A stretch of 64,000 nucleotides of DNA from Piscinibacter sp943370595 (GCA_943370595.1 CALRRO020000008.1:62001-126000), one strand, 5' to 3'. Positions 42,874-52,084 are shown, numbered from the stretch's first letter. Numbers and translations are program-made. The notes: generated by a model from the sequence alone, not told the origin.

Positions 42874-43706
42874 ATCGCCCCCTTGTGCGGCGTCGTGGAC
42901 AGGAAGGGCACGCCGAAGAAGGTGAGGAAGGCCAGCACGAACACCCCCGCCAGCCACAGGCCGAAGTGCGCCGACGATGGCCGCAGCGTGGCGCGCGCGT
43001 GCAGCGCAGCCACCAGCCCGAGCCAGCTGGCGAAGGCCCAGGACTCCAGCGGATCCCAGGCCCAGTAGCGGCCCCAGGCGTCCTGCGCCCAGACGGCGCC
43101 GACGATCAGCATCAGCGTGTCGGCCACCAGCGCGTAGGCGGCGAAGCGGTGCGCCAGCGTGTCGAGCCGGCCGTCGTCGGCCAGCAGCGCGAAGCGGCGC
43201 GCTCCCCAGGCCGTGCGTCGCAGCACCGGCACGAGGCCGAGCACCACCGCCACCAGCAGCAGGCCGAGGTAGAGCTTCCCGACCACGGCATGCAGGTACA
43301 GCAGCGGCGTCGCGTAGGTGGCGGGCAGGTGGCCGGCGCGCGCATCGGCCATCAGCATCCAGGCCGCGAGCGTGGCCCACACCGGCACCACGACCAGCAG
43401 CGCGCCGCGCAGTTCGGCCACCGCCCACCAGGCCAGAGCGAACACCAGCGCCAGGCTCCACAGGCTGCTGCTGAGGATCTCGTGCATGGTCGTGAACGGA
43501 CCGTGGCCGTGTGCGCTCCAGCGCAGCGCCAGCGCCAGTGTGTGCAGCGCCAGTGCGGCCGCCAGCGCCATGCCGGCGAGCTGCTGCGCGCGCTGTGCAG
43601 TCGGCAGCCGCGGCGTGCCGGCCGCGCGCACGGCCAGCACGCCGACGAACGCATAGGCCACCAAGGCCGCGAACAGCACCAGCGATCCCGGCATGAGCTC
43701 AGACAT
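42870..43706 (-). CDS. ccsA: Cytochrome c biogenesis protein CcsA/ResC (System II)
   Basis: The 278-residue protein is mostly hydrophobic, with about eight membrane helices. It carries the WWD-type heme-handling motif (WAQDAWGRYWAWDPLESWAF) near residues 206-225 and conserved His residues (HGPFTTMHEILS and LHAVVGKLY). CcsA with ResB exports heme and attaches it to CXXCH apocytochromes. The start lies inside the resB 3' end with an 8-base overlap. Confidence 0.92.
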   Translation of the reverse strand: MSELMPGSLVLFAALVAYAFVGVLAVRAAGTPRLPTAQRAQQLAGMALAAALALHTLALALRWSAHGHGPFTTMHEILSSSLWSLALVFALAWWAVAELRGALLVVVPVWATLAAWMLMADARAGHLPATYATPLLYLHAVVGKLYLGLLLVAVVLGLVPVLRRTAWGARRFALLADDGRLDTLAHRFAAYALVADTLMLIVGAVWAQDAWGRYWAWDPLESWAFASWLGLVAALHARATLRPSSAHFGLWLAGVFVLAFLTFFGVPFLSTTPHKGAI

Positions 43707-44709
43707 GGCGCGCTCCAGCCGGCAGCGAGCTCGCCTCGGCCGCGGGCGGCGTGGCGAAGAAGAAGCGCTGCGTGTAGTGCCAGGCCAACGCGAAGGCGGC
43801 CAGCAGCGAAGCCGCCAGCAACCACGGCAAGGTCGGGTCGTAGGTGACGCGATAGCCCATCCAGCTGCGCAGTCCCAGGTAGGTGAGCGTGCCGCCGTCG
43901 AGATCGACGCTCTGCCCGGGCTGCAGCTCGTGGCGCAGCGGATCCATGCGCAGCACCAGCGTGTGCCGCGACGGCAGGCTGAAGCGGCTGGGCCGCGACG
44001 GATCGATCAGCAGCTCGTCGGTCTGCAGCAGCACCCAGGCGCGCCGGCCATCGGGCAGCGACCACTCGATCGCCTGGCGCAGCTCGTGCGCCGGGAAGGC
44101 CGGCAGGTGCACCGCGCCGGTCACCGGTTCGCCACCGCCGCGGGGCGTCCAGGTCAGCATCGGCGCGAAGCCCTTGTTCGGGCTGGTGTAGACGCGGTAG
44201 CCGGCCATCACCAGCGGCCGGTGGTCGCCGATCACCGCGCTGCGCTCGCGGCCGTCCTCGTCGCGCCAGGTCACGGGGTTGCGCGTGGCGCCACGCTTGC
44301 GCCCGGGTGCATAGTCGATCTCGAAGCCCTGGTGGCTGAACGAGAGGCTCTGCAGGCCGTCGTGGTGCAGCGCGCCGGCGCGCGCATCGATCAGCGTGCC
44401 GTCGAAGGGCACGCCCTGGGTCAGCTCGAAGCGGCCGTCCAGCGAGGCGAGGCGGCCGTACGCCGCCAGCAGCACCAGCGCCAGCAGCGCGAGGTGCGCC
44501 ACCAGCAGCGGCAGCTGGCGGCGAAAGGCAGGGTGCACCACCAGCGCGGCGACGAGGTTCAGCGACAACAGCGCCATCGCCGCAGTCAGCGCCGGCGCGC
44601 CGAGCGCCTCGACCGCCTGCCCCGCGAAGACCGCCAGGCCGAGCAGGCCCAGCAGTGCCAGCGTGCTGCGCAGCGAACCGACGTGGGCGACGAAAGCGCG
44701 AACGTTCAT
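43699..44709 (-). CDS. resB: ResB-family cytochrome c biogenesis protein
   Basis: The ATG at 44709 overlaps the 11-heme cytochrome stop (ATGA), giving 336 residues. Three N-terminal membrane helices (about 13-95), a large periplasmic domain (about 100-300) and a last helix (LPWLLAASLLAAFALAWHY) match the ResB/CcsB layout, although the protein is shorter than many ResB proteins. With CcsA it forms the System II heme lyase. Coupling to the big cytochrome gene suggests a dedicated maturation pair. Confidence 0.85.
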   Translation of the reverse strand: MNVRAFVAHVGSLRSTLALLGLLGLAVFAGQAVEALGAPALTAAMALLSLNLVAALVVHPAFRRQLPLLVAHLALLALVLLAAYGRLASLDGRFELTQGVPFDGTLIDARAGALHHDGLQSLSFSHQGFEIDYAPGRKRGATRNPVTWRDEDGRERSAVIGDHRPLVMAGYRVYTSPNKGFAPMLTWTPRGGGEPVTGAVHLPAFPAHELRQAIEWSLPDGRRAWVLLQTDELLIDPSRPSRFSLPSRHTLVLRMDPLRHELQPGQSVDLDGGTLTYLGLRSWMGYRVTYDPTLPWLLAASLLAAFALAWHYTQRFFFATPPAAEASSLPAGARHV

Positions 44710-47357
44710 GGCGGGTTGGTGCAGACGTCGCGCATCCAGTCGCGGCCGCTGGTGGTGCTGTTGCCGTTGGTGCCGAAGGTCAGCGACGAGTTGTTCGAGC
44801 CGCAGTTGGTGTCCACCCAGTTGCCGCTGGTGGCAAAGGTGCGCACCTTGAGCTTGGCGTTCAGGTAGTAGGGCTGCTGGCTGAACGCCTGGTTCGACGC
44901 GTTCATGCGCCACTCCTCGTTGCCCGCGCGCCCTGCTTCCGGGCCGACGTCGTTGAGGTTGACCAGCAGCGCCTTGTTCTTCCAGCCATGCGGCACGGCC
45001 ACGTGGCACCAGTTGCAGCGGATTCGCTCGATCTTGTCGGTGTGGTACGCGTGCAGGTTGCCGCGGTCGCCGTTGAAGAAGCCGGTGGTGCCGCTGCCAT
45101 TGCGGTTCGCGTAGGTGTCGGGGTTGTGGCACTTGAAGCACAGGCCGTTGGCGTTCGGCCCGCTGTCGCCGCGGTTGTCGGCGCCGACGTTCGTGTTCCA
45201 CAGCCCCTTGAGCAGGAAGTTGTTGTTCGAGCCGTGCGGCCCCCACGGCGTGCCGTTGTCGCCGCCGGGCGGCACCACGCTGTTGTCGGCGGTGTTGCTG
45301 CCGTGGCAGTCGCTGCAGTACATGGTCTGCGTGCCGATGGCGTTGCCCCAGGGCGCGCGGAACGCCGCCGCGTTGGCGCCATTGCGGCCGGTGGCGTCCA
45401 TCACCGGGTGCCACGAGCGGTGGTTGTTGGTGGCGTAGTTGCTGCCCGCGCCGCTGCTGGGCCTGGTGCCTTCACCGCGGTGCGTGGCCGGGGCCTGGAA
45501 CTCGCGGGCCTGGTTGGTGTAGACCGTCAGGCCGTTGGTGCCTGCCGGCGTGCCGCCGCTGCGCCCCAGCGGCGGCCGGTTGCCCAGCGGATAGACGTTG
45601 TTGTCGGGGTAGCCGTAGTCGCTGTGGCACTTCAGGCAGATCTGGTACTCGCGCGTCACGTACGGCGCCGTGACCGAGGTGTCAACGCTGGCGCCGGGAT
45701 CGCCGCGCTTGACGACGTAGGCGGTGGGCAGGCTCTGGAACGAGGTCGAGCCGTACACCGGCTCGACGCCCGAGCTGCCGCGCAGCACGCCGGAGATGAT
45801 GTTGGTGTGGGTGTAGCCGGTGGTCTCGTCGTGGCGGTGCGTGCCGGCGGCATCGGGCGTGCCGGCGATGCCCGCGGCGCCGCCGGTGAAGCTGCGGAAC
45901 TTCACCACCCGGTGCGGGTTGTGGCAGTCGGTGCACTCGGCATGGCGCTGCGCGAGGCGGTCGCGCGACTCGAGCATGTCGGCACCGCAGCGGTTGGTCG
46001 GGCCGCTGCAGTCCAGGCCCGGCTCGCTGAAGTTGCCGCCGATGTCGTGCACCTCCTCGGTGGTGCCGCCCTGCTCGGCGGTGGTGATCGGCATGCGGAT
46101 CGCGAGGTTGAACTCGCTCTCGATGTTGGGCACCTGCAGCACCGCGTTCAGCACCGACGAGGCGCCGGTGGTGTGGCACTGGTAGCAGGTCTTCTCCATC
46201 GCCGGGTTGCCGCCCTGGCGCGCGGCGAAGGGGTTGCCCGGCGGCAGCGGCGCGTCGGTGCCTTCGCGCGTCAGGCGGCGCGCGCCCTGCACGGTGTGGG
46301 TGTCGTGGCAGTTCAGGCAGGAGGCTTTCCACACCGGCAGGCCGGCGGGAAACTCGCGCAGCGCGGCGGCCGCGTCGCGGTAGGTCTCATCGGCCACCTC
46401 GGGGCGGGCATGGGCCGAGAACGCCCAGACGCCGAAGCCGCCATTCTTGTCGTGGCAGGACAGGCAGACGATGTCGCTGGCCGAGTTGTGCGCCGCCGTC
46501 GGCGCCACCTCCTGGAAGCGCTGCGCGCGCAGGAACTTCTGGTTGCCCTTGGTCGGGTCGAGCTCGCGCAGGTGCGGGTCGTGGCAGCTGGCGCATTGCA
46601 CCTGGCCGGCACCGCCGTTGCCGGTGGGCTCCAGCGGCAGCATCGGCTTGACACCGGGGCCGCGCAGCCCGATCACGCTGCCGCTGCCGGCCGGCCAGCG
46701 CTGCGCCGCATCCACCGGGCGCAGCTCGCCGTCGCGCGCGGCCAGAGCGCTGTTGAAGGTCACCGAGATCGGGTGGTCGTTGCGCAGGTCGGTGCCGAGG
46801 AAGCGGGTGAAGCCGCTGGTCACGCCCTCGCCCGCCGGCATGGTGCCGCCGGGGCCGGTGCCGGTCATCGGGATCGACGCATTGGCCGTGCCGTTGAGCA
46901 CGTTGACGTTGCCGATGGCCAGCGTGCCGTCGTGGCACGACAGGCACAGCTTGGAGCTGCCGCCGGGCTGCGCGTTCAGCCCGTCGAGGATGGCCTGCGC
47001 GTCCATCGACGACGAGGTGTAGGGCGTGTAGGTGGCGCCGTCGGGCACGCGGCGGTTCCACAGCGGCGCGCGCATCGGTGCGCCGCCCTGGTCCTGCGTC
47101 GTGGCGCCGTGCGGCGTGTGGCAGAACACGCAGACCTCGGTGGTGCCGCCGGGCGCGGCATGCGTGGCGCCGGTGCCGCTGGTGGACAGGTTGTGCCGCG
47201 TGCCGCGCACGTCGGAGATGCGCTGCGCCAGCACCGGCAGGGCGATCACGGCCAGGAGCAGCAGCGCGCAGCAAGCGACCGCCGCGGAACCGGCTTTGCC
47301 GGGCCGCTGGCGGTGCCCCCTGGAGGGGGCGCGCGAAGCGCGTAGGGGGGGAGTCAT
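44706..47357 (-). CDS. Exported 11-heme c-type cytochrome
   Basis: From the ATG at 47357 the precursor has 883 residues. A signal peptide core (CCALLLLAVIALPVLAQ) follows an odd 26-residue Arg/Pro-rich lead encoded by a palindromic repeat, so the true start may be later. Eleven CXXCH sites occur: CVFCH (near residue 76), CLSCH, CASCH, CLSCH, CLNCH, CYQCH, CTDCH, CLKCH, CSDCH, CFKCH and CNWCH. The heme-1 region (HNLSTSG...TEVCVFCHTPHG) matches that of the tetraheme at 56675-57571. No membrane anchor is visible, so it may be secreted or periplasmic. Electron transfer is certain in kind; its partners are inferred. Confidence 0.9.
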   Translation of the reverse strand: MTPPLRASRAPSRGHRQRPGKAGSAAVACCALLLLAVIALPVLAQRISDVRGTRHNLSTSGTGATHAAPGGTTEVCVFCHTPHGATTQDQGGAPMRAPLWNRRVPDGATYTPYTSSSMDAQAILDGLNAQPGGSSKLCLSCHDGTLAIGNVNVLNGTANASIPMTGTGPGGTMPAGEGVTSGFTRFLGTDLRNDHPISVTFNSALAARDGELRPVDAAQRWPAGSGSVIGLRGPGVKPMLPLEPTGNGGAGQVQCASCHDPHLRELDPTKGNQKFLRAQRFQEVAPTAAHNSASDIVCLSCHDKNGGFGVWAFSAHARPEVADETYRDAAAALREFPAGLPVWKASCLNCHDTHTVQGARRLTREGTDAPLPPGNPFAARQGGNPAMEKTCYQCHTTGASSVLNAVLQVPNIESEFNLAIRMPITTAEQGGTTEEVHDIGGNFSEPGLDCSGPTNRCGADMLESRDRLAQRHAECTDCHNPHRVVKFRSFTGGAAGIAGTPDAAGTHRHDETTGYTHTNIISGVLRGSSGVEPVYGSTSFQSLPTAYVVKRGDPGASVDTSVTAPYVTREYQICLKCHSDYGYPDNNVYPLGNRPPLGRSGGTPAGTNGLTVYTNQAREFQAPATHRGEGTRPSSGAGSNYATNNHRSWHPVMDATGRNGANAAAFRAPWGNAIGTQTMYCSDCHGSNTADNSVVPPGGDNGTPWGPHGSNNNFLLKGLWNTNVGADNRGDSGPNANGLCFKCHNPDTYANRNGSGTTGFFNGDRGNLHAYHTDKIERIRCNWCHVAVPHGWKNKALLVNLNDVGPEAGRAGNEEWRMNASNQAFSQQPYYLNAKLKVRTFATSGNWVDTNCGSNNSSLTFGTNGNSTTSGRDWMRDVCTNPP
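47315..47342. repeat. Palindromic repeat element
   Basis: GCCCCC-TGGA-GGGGGC (47315-47330) is followed directly by CGCGC-GAA-GCGCG (47330-47342), and a G-run ends at 47351. Such GC palindromes are common intergenic repeats in this bacterial group. This copy is translated as the N-terminal lead of the 11-heme cytochrome if the ATG at 47357 is used. Confidence 0.7.
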
Positions 47358-47358
47358 A

Positions 47359-48411
47359 TCACCCGCCCCCGAGGAACTGGAACAGCACGATGCGGCCGTT
47401 GAACATGTCGGCCACGTGCACGCGGTTCTTCGCGTCGACCCAGACGCCCGCGGGCAGGTAGAAGCGGCCGGTCGAGGTGCCGGTGCCGCCGATGGGCAGC
47501 AGGAACTCGCCGCGCGACGAGAACACCAGCAGGCTGTCGTGGTACGACTCGACCACGTAGATGTTGCCCTCGGCATCGACCGACACGCCCTTGGGCCGCA
47601 CCAGGTTGCCCAGGTACAGGCCGCGCTGGCCCAGGCGGCGCCGCACGGCGCCGTCGGCGTCGATCACCTGCACGCGGCTGTTCATCGTGTCGGTCACGTA
47701 CAGCTCGTCGCCGGCGAAGGCGAGGTGGGTCGGAAAGTTGAACTCGCCGTCGCCGCTGCCGCGCCGGCCGATCGTGCGCAGCAGCGTGCCGGCATCGTCG
47801 AAGACCTTGATGTCGTGCGCGTAGGTGTCGGCCACGAACAGCCGGCCGCGCGCCGCATCGCGGGCCACGCCCACCGGCCGCTGCAGCACGCCGCGGCCGA
47901 TGCGCTGCAGCGGCTGGCCCTGCGCATCGAGCCGCACGACCACGCCGAGCTCGGCGTCAGCGACGAACAGGCCGCGCTGCGGCGCCAGCGCCATCCCGGC
48001 CGGCGCGACGAAGTTCAGCAGCTCACCGGCGCGATCCCACACCTGCAGCTCACCGGCCGCCTCGTCGAACACGAACACCGCCTGGCGGCTGGTGTCGCTG
48101 ACGTAGAGGCGCCCCGCCTCGTCGCCAATCACGGCCGCAGGACGCTGCAGCACGACCGGCTTGTCGGCATCGGCGCCGACGATCCAGCGACCGAGCGCGC
48201 GCAGGCCGGTGGCCGCCTCGCGGCGGAAGTTGGCCTCGCCGGTCAGCGTGCCGGCGTAGAGGAAGCGCGGCACCTCGGGCGCGGCAGGCCACAGCAGCCG
48301 CTGGCCTTCCGGCGCATCACCCATGCCGTAGTGCATGGTGCCGCGCACGGCGTCGGTGCTGGCGCAGGCGGACAGCAGCAGCGTCAGGATGCAGATCACG
48401 AGCCGCTTCAT
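47359..48411 (-). CDS. NHL beta-propeller lipoprotein
   Basis: The 350-residue precursor has a lipobox (LLLSACAS). Six NHL-type blades follow, e.g. LQRPVGVARDAARGRLFVADTYAHDIKVFD and NFPTHLAFAGDELYVTDTMNSRVQVID. NHL lipoproteins recur beside multiheme cytochrome genes of metal-reducing bacteria, where their role is not settled. Its ATG overlaps the stop of the next propeller gene (ATGA). Confidence 0.85.
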   Translation of the reverse strand: MKRLVICILTLLLSACASTDAVRGTMHYGMGDAPEGQRLLWPAAPEVPRFLYAGTLTGEANFRREAATGLRALGRWIVGADADKPVVLQRPAAVIGDEAGRLYVSDTSRQAVFVFDEAAGELQVWDRAGELLNFVAPAGMALAPQRGLFVADAELGVVVRLDAQGQPLQRIGRGVLQRPVGVARDAARGRLFVADTYAHDIKVFDDAGTLLRTIGRRGSGDGEFNFPTHLAFAGDELYVTDTMNSRVQVIDADGAVRRRLGQRGLYLGNLVRPKGVSVDAEGNIYVVESYHDSLLVFSSRGEFLLPIGGTGTSTGRFYLPAGVWVDAKNRVHVADMFNGRIVLFQFLGGG

Positions 48412-49385
48412 GGCCGCGCCTCGCGAACGATCTGCTGGATCAGCACCTCACCGGTCACGCGGTCGCTGACCGCGAGAATGGATTCGTCGACCGCGATGCC
48501 GCCGATCTGCTGCACGCGCAGCGCCTCGGCCGTGAAGGTCTGCGTATCGCGGCCGGGCGCGAGCAGCTTGACCGCCCGGTCGGCGGCGTCGAGCACGAAC
48601 ACGCGCGCGAAGCGGTCGGCGGCGATCGCCTGCGGCTGCTTCAGCTCGCCCTCGCCCAAGGTCGCCAGCGCCGTGCCGTCGCGGCGCAGCGCATGCACCA
48701 CGGCGCGGGCCTTGTCGAGCACGAACACCGTCTCGCCGGCCACCGCCAGGCCATCGGCGCCGCGCAGTTCCTGCGGCAGGGCGCGCGGCAGCGCGAGACC
48801 ACCGGCGCTGCGGAACTCCACCCACTGGCGCAGGCTGTCGTCGACGACCAGCAGCGTCGCGCCCCCATCGGCCAGCGCGAAGCCGGCGACGGAAGCCGCG
48901 GCCGGCGCAGCGCGCCAGGTCTGCAGCAGCCGGCCATCGCGCGCGAAGCGCAGCACCTGGCGCGAGACGCCGTCGAGCACCCAGGCCGAGAGATCGGGTC
49001 CCAGCGCCACCGCGGTGCCGGGCGTGACCGGCGCGCCGGCGATCGGCGTCAGCGTGTTCAGCGCCAGGTCGGCGCGCCACAGCCGGCCGGCTCCGGCGTC
49101 GACGATCAGCAGGTCGTTGCCTCGCAGCGCGATGGCCGTCGGTGCCAGCAGCTTGACGAAGGCGCCGGTGCCCGGTCGGGCCGGCAGCCCGAACGCTGCG
49201 CCCGGCGGGGCAAGGAAGCCGCCCTGCAGCGTGCGCCAGGGGCGAAGCGCCACCGGTGCGCCAGGGGCCGCTGCGGCAGCGGGTGGCGTGGGCGCAGGCG
49301 TCACGCAGGCCACGAGCACGGTCAGCGCGGCGCCGAGAGCGACGCCGGCCGACGTGCCGCGCATGAACGGGGACGGCGCTCTCAT
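48408..49385 (-). CDS. Beta-propeller lipoprotein, divergent NHL type
   Basis: The ATG at 49385 gives 325 residues with a lipobox (LTVLVACVT). Blades are more diverged than in the neighbours but recognisable: PTAIALRGNDLLIVDAGAGRLWRAD and PQAIAADRFARVFVLDAADRAVKLLAPG. It is probably a tandem paralogue of the propeller lipoprotein downstream, anchored in the outer membrane. Confidence 0.8.
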   Translation of the reverse strand: MRAPSPFMRGTSAGVALGAALTVLVACVTPAPTPPAAAAAPGAPVALRPWRTLQGGFLAPPGAAFGLPARPGTGAFVKLLAPTAIALRGNDLLIVDAGAGRLWRADLALNTLTPIAGAPVTPGTAVALGPDLSAWVLDGVSRQVLRFARDGRLLQTWRAAPAAASVAGFALADGGATLLVVDDSLRQWVEFRSAGGLALPRALPQELRGADGLAVAGETVFVLDKARAVVHALRRDGTALATLGEGELKQPQAIAADRFARVFVLDAADRAVKLLAPGRDTQTFTAEALRVQQIGGIAVDESILAVSDRVTGEVLIQQIVREARP

Positions 49386-49389
49386 CGCC

Positions 49390-49785
49390 TCACCAGCGCC
49401 CCGGCCCCGAGGTCTGCGCGCCGCCGGCGATGCCGCTGGGCAAGTTGGGCAGGCCCGAGTGGCACAGCTCACAGCGATCGGGGCCCCAGGCGACCTGGCC
49501 GTTGTGGCACATGCCGCAGAACTTGCCGTCGATGATGTCGGCCATCAGGACGTCGTTGGCGCCGGCGCGCATCTTGAAGCCGAGTTCGCTGTGGCAGACC
49601 TTGCAGCGGAAACGGATGCGGTGGAACCAGTGCGGGAAGATCACCGGCCGCACGCCTTCCTTCTCGGAGCGCTTGTTGAGCACCACGTCGCCGTACTCGG
49701 CGAACGGCGTGCCGGCGGACAGCGTGCAGGCCAGGGCCATCAGCAGGGCCCGGGCGATGCGCAGCGAACGGCGACGGTGATTCAT
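49390..49785 (-). CDS. Triheme c7-type cytochrome (type A')
   Basis: The ATG at 49785 overlaps the previous stop and gives 131 residues. A signal peptide ends near GTPFAEYGDVV. Three heme sites are present: CKVCH, CGMCH and CELCH, with HWFHR supplying extra His ligands. It is a close paralogue of the protein at 53129-53590 (AEYGDVV start, RPV(I/V)FPHWFHR, IIDG(K/Q)). It probably carries electrons through the periplasm. Confidence 0.9.
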   Translation of the reverse strand: MNHRRRSLRIARALLMALACTLSAGTPFAEYGDVVLNKRSEKEGVRPVIFPHWFHRIRFRCKVCHSELGFKMRAGANDVLMADIIDGKFCGMCHNGQVAWGPDRCELCHSGLPNLPSGIAGGAQTSGPGRW

Positions 49786-50324
49786 GGCTGCGCCGCCTGC
49801 CGCCGCAGCGACTCGTTGGGCACGCTGTGGCAGCGGTTGCACTCGGTCAGCGGGAAGGCCACGGCGCCGTGGCACAACCCGCACTGCTCGCCGTTGAGGA
49901 TGGCCTGCATGCTCAGCTTGTTGGCGCCGGCCTTGTCGACGAACGGATGCGGATGGCAATTCGAGCAGTCCAGCCACAGCGTGTGCTGGCGGTGCGGAAA
50001 CTTCACCGCCGGCATCGAGCCGAACTTCGAGACGATGATGTCCTGGTCGAGCACACGCACCTTCGTCTCGGGCAGGATGTTGGTGCGCGGGTTGATCGCG
50101 CCGCTCTCCAGCGCCTGCACCCAGCGCACCAGGTTGCCGGCGCTGTCGCGCGGCAGCGGCCGCAGCGCATCGGCCGGCTGCTGCAGTTCGCGGATGCCGG
50201 GGTTGCGCGGGTCGTGCAGGCCGTCCTTCTCCAGCGGCAGCCAGGGTGCAGTGGAGGCGGCCAAGGACGAGGCGCTCAGCATCACGAGTGCCCATGCCGT
50301 CCATCGTCGCCCGCGTGACCCCAT
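49782..50324 (-). CDS. Triheme c7-type cytochrome (type B')
   Basis: The 180-residue precursor has a signal peptide ending near ASSLAAS. After a long N-terminal region come three heme sites, CSNCH, CGLCH and CNRCH, in the segment LWLDCSNCHPHPFVDKAGAN to VAFPLTECNRCHS. That block is paralogous to the C-terminal half of the protein at 52081-53118. Extra His ligands are in FPHRQHT. Confidence 0.9.
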   Translation of the reverse strand: MGSRGRRWTAWALVMLSASSLAASTAPWLPLEKDGLHDPRNPGIRELQQPADALRPLPRDSAGNLVRWVQALESGAINPRTNILPETKVRVLDQDIIVSKFGSMPAVKFPHRQHTLWLDCSNCHPHPFVDKAGANKLSMQAILNGEQCGLCHGAVAFPLTECNRCHSVPNESLRRQAAQP

Positions 50325-50330
50325 GCGCCC

Positions 50331-51200
50331 TCATCCAGGGATGTAGATGCCGCCGGAGCGGATGGCGCGAACCAGTTCGCGCGTCGAGTCCTCGAGCAGC
50401 TTGATGCCGGCTGCGTGGTCGCCGCGCTTGGCCTGCGCCTCGGCCTCGACGCGCAGCGCCGCGGCCTTCTCGGTGAACGGCGCCATCGAACCCGCTGCGT
50501 CCTTGCGGTCGGCCAGCAGCACCTTGATCAGCATCGCGTGGGTGTCGTTGCGATCGATCTCGTAGTCGTACTCCTCGCGCTTGCTGGCGAAGTTCAGCGA
50601 GCGCACCAGCGTGTCGCCACGGCGCATGCTCTCGATCGACACGCGCGCGGTCAGGTAGGCGCGGTCGAGCACCGGGCGGGCGTCCTCGTAGCGGCCCTGC
50701 GCGGCGATGGTCTGCGCCTCGCCGATCTGCCGCTCGATGCTGCGCGCGGCGTCCTGCGCTTCGCGGCCGGCGCCCTTTTCCTTCGTGATCCGCTGCTGCG
50801 CGGCCAGCAGCGCGCGGGCGCTCTCCATCCGCGCCTCGAAGTCGCGCTTGTGCTTCTCGCCGGCCACCTGCTCGGGCTTGGCCAGTCGTGCGCCATCCAT
50901 CATCTCGCGCGCGGCCTGGTCGAGCAGCTTGCTCGCACCCGCCGCGTCGTTGGCGGCTAGCGCGACCACCGCCTCGCGGTGGATCAGCCGGGCGTTGTCG
51001 CGCCGCTCGCGCGCGGCGGCCACGCCGCTGCTGTCGATCTGCTTCGCGGCCGAAGAGCTCTCGATCAGCGTGCCGACCGACTGCACGCGACGCTCGACCT
51101 GATCGCGCTCCTGCGCTGCGGCGCCGAGCGCGAAGCTGGCCAGCACGAACGCGGCGAACAGCCGCGACATCAGGTTGGGGCGGGATCGACGGGTGGTCAT
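50331..51200 (-). CDS. Exported helical protein of unknown function (type C')
   Basis: The 289-residue precursor has a signal peptide ending near ALGAAAQ. The mature protein is rich in Ala, Arg and Glu and predicted to be almost all alpha-helical, with TPR-like phrasing (AANDAAGASKLLDQAAREM and AQGRYEDARPVLDRAYLTA). It contains no Cys and no heme site. It is a paralogue of the protein encoded next (51197-52084). I do not recognise a named family. A structural role in the cytochrome complex is possible. Confidence 0.75.
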   Translation of the reverse strand: MTTRRSRPNLMSRLFAAFVLASFALGAAAQERDQVERRVQSVGTLIESSSAAKQIDSSGVAAARERRDNARLIHREAVVALAANDAAGASKLLDQAAREMMDGARLAKPEQVAGEKHKRDFEARMESARALLAAQQRITKEKGAGREAQDAARSIERQIGEAQTIAAQGRYEDARPVLDRAYLTARVSIESMRRGDTLVRSLNFASKREEYDYEIDRNDTHAMLIKVLLADRKDAAGSMAPFTEKAAALRVEAEAQAKRGDHAAGIKLLEDSTRELVRAIRSGGIYIPG

Positions 51201-52084
51201 GGCGTGGTTCCGGTGGGCTGCGGCGCGACCAGGCCGGCCGCCAGCAGGGCCCGCTGCACGAACAGCGTGGCGTTGCGGAGGTGGGCGAGCGCCTGCACGA
51301 CGTCGCCCGACTGGAACTGCTGCAGGGCCTGGCCGTACAGCGCGCTGCGGCTCTCGCCGTAGCGCTCGATCAGCGCCAGCGCGTCGGCGCGCGGCTGCAG
51401 GTCGCGCACCGCCAGCGGGATCAGGTCGGCCAGGCCGCGGTGCCGCGCCAGCTCGACCTGGAACTCCTCGACCGGCGTCGAGGCGCGCACGGTGTAGTCC
51501 AGAGTCGTCGCGTTGAGCGTACGGTTCATGCCGGCCAGCACGTGCCGCTCGGCCTGGGCCAGCGACTGGTTGGCTTCTTCGTAGCGCCCTTCCTGGGCCT
51601 GCTGCCGGCTCACCGTCACCAGCCCGAGCGCCGACGTGACGTCGGCCGCCTCGGCCTGCCCGGCACGCGCGCGCAGCGATTCGAGCAGCCGCTCGACGCT
51701 GGCCAGCAGCTGCTCGTGGCGCGCCTTCGCAGCCTCGCGCCGCGACGGCGCATCGGGCACGTGGCGGCTGGCCATGCCGAGGTGCTTGAGCGCCTCGTCG
51801 GCTGCCTTGCGAGCGCCAGCGAGGTCCCCCTTGGCCAGCAGCTCGGCGGCCAGCGAATGGTGGACACGGCCTTCGTCGAGGTGCGCCACCGCCTCGCTGC
51901 TGCCGCTGGTGACGATGCGCTGCGCGCGGCGCGAGTCCGACAGCAGGCTGGCCACCAGCTTGAGCCGCTGCTCGACCTGCACGCGCTGCGTGGCCTCGTC
52001 GTTCGGCTGCGCCTGCGCGGCGGGGCCGCCGACGAGCAAGGCCGCGGCCAGCGCCGCGCTGCCGAGATGGCGCTCACCGGTCAC
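51197..52084 (-). CDS. Exported helical protein of unknown function (type C)
   Basis: A GTG at 52084 overlaps the upstream stop (GTGA), giving 295 residues. A signal peptide ends near GGPAAQAQ. Like its neighbour the mature part is helical and lacks Cys; shared phrasing includes LAKGDLAGARKAADEALKHL and QQAQEGRYEEANQSLAQAE. Its stop overlaps the start of the paralogue by four bases. Function is unknown. Confidence 0.72.
   Translation of the reverse strand: MTGERHLGSAALAAALLVGGPAAQAQPNDEATQRVQVEQRLKLVASLLSDSRRAQRIVTSGSSEAVAHLDEGRVHHSLAAELLAKGDLAGARKAADEALKHLGMASRHVPDAPSRREAAKARHEQLLASVERLLESLRARAGQAEAADVTSALGLVTVSRQQAQEGRYEEANQSLAQAERHVLAGMNRTLNATTLDYTVRASTPVEEFQVELARHRGLADLIPLAVRDLQPRADALALIERYGESRSALYGQALQQFQSGDVVQALAHLRNATLFVQRALLAAGLVAPQPTGTTP

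Noticed and set aside
47032..50346. Plus-strand frame of about 1100 codons opposite cytochrome and propeller genes
   Set aside because: It opposes genes with heme motifs and lipoboxes and has no recognisable fold.
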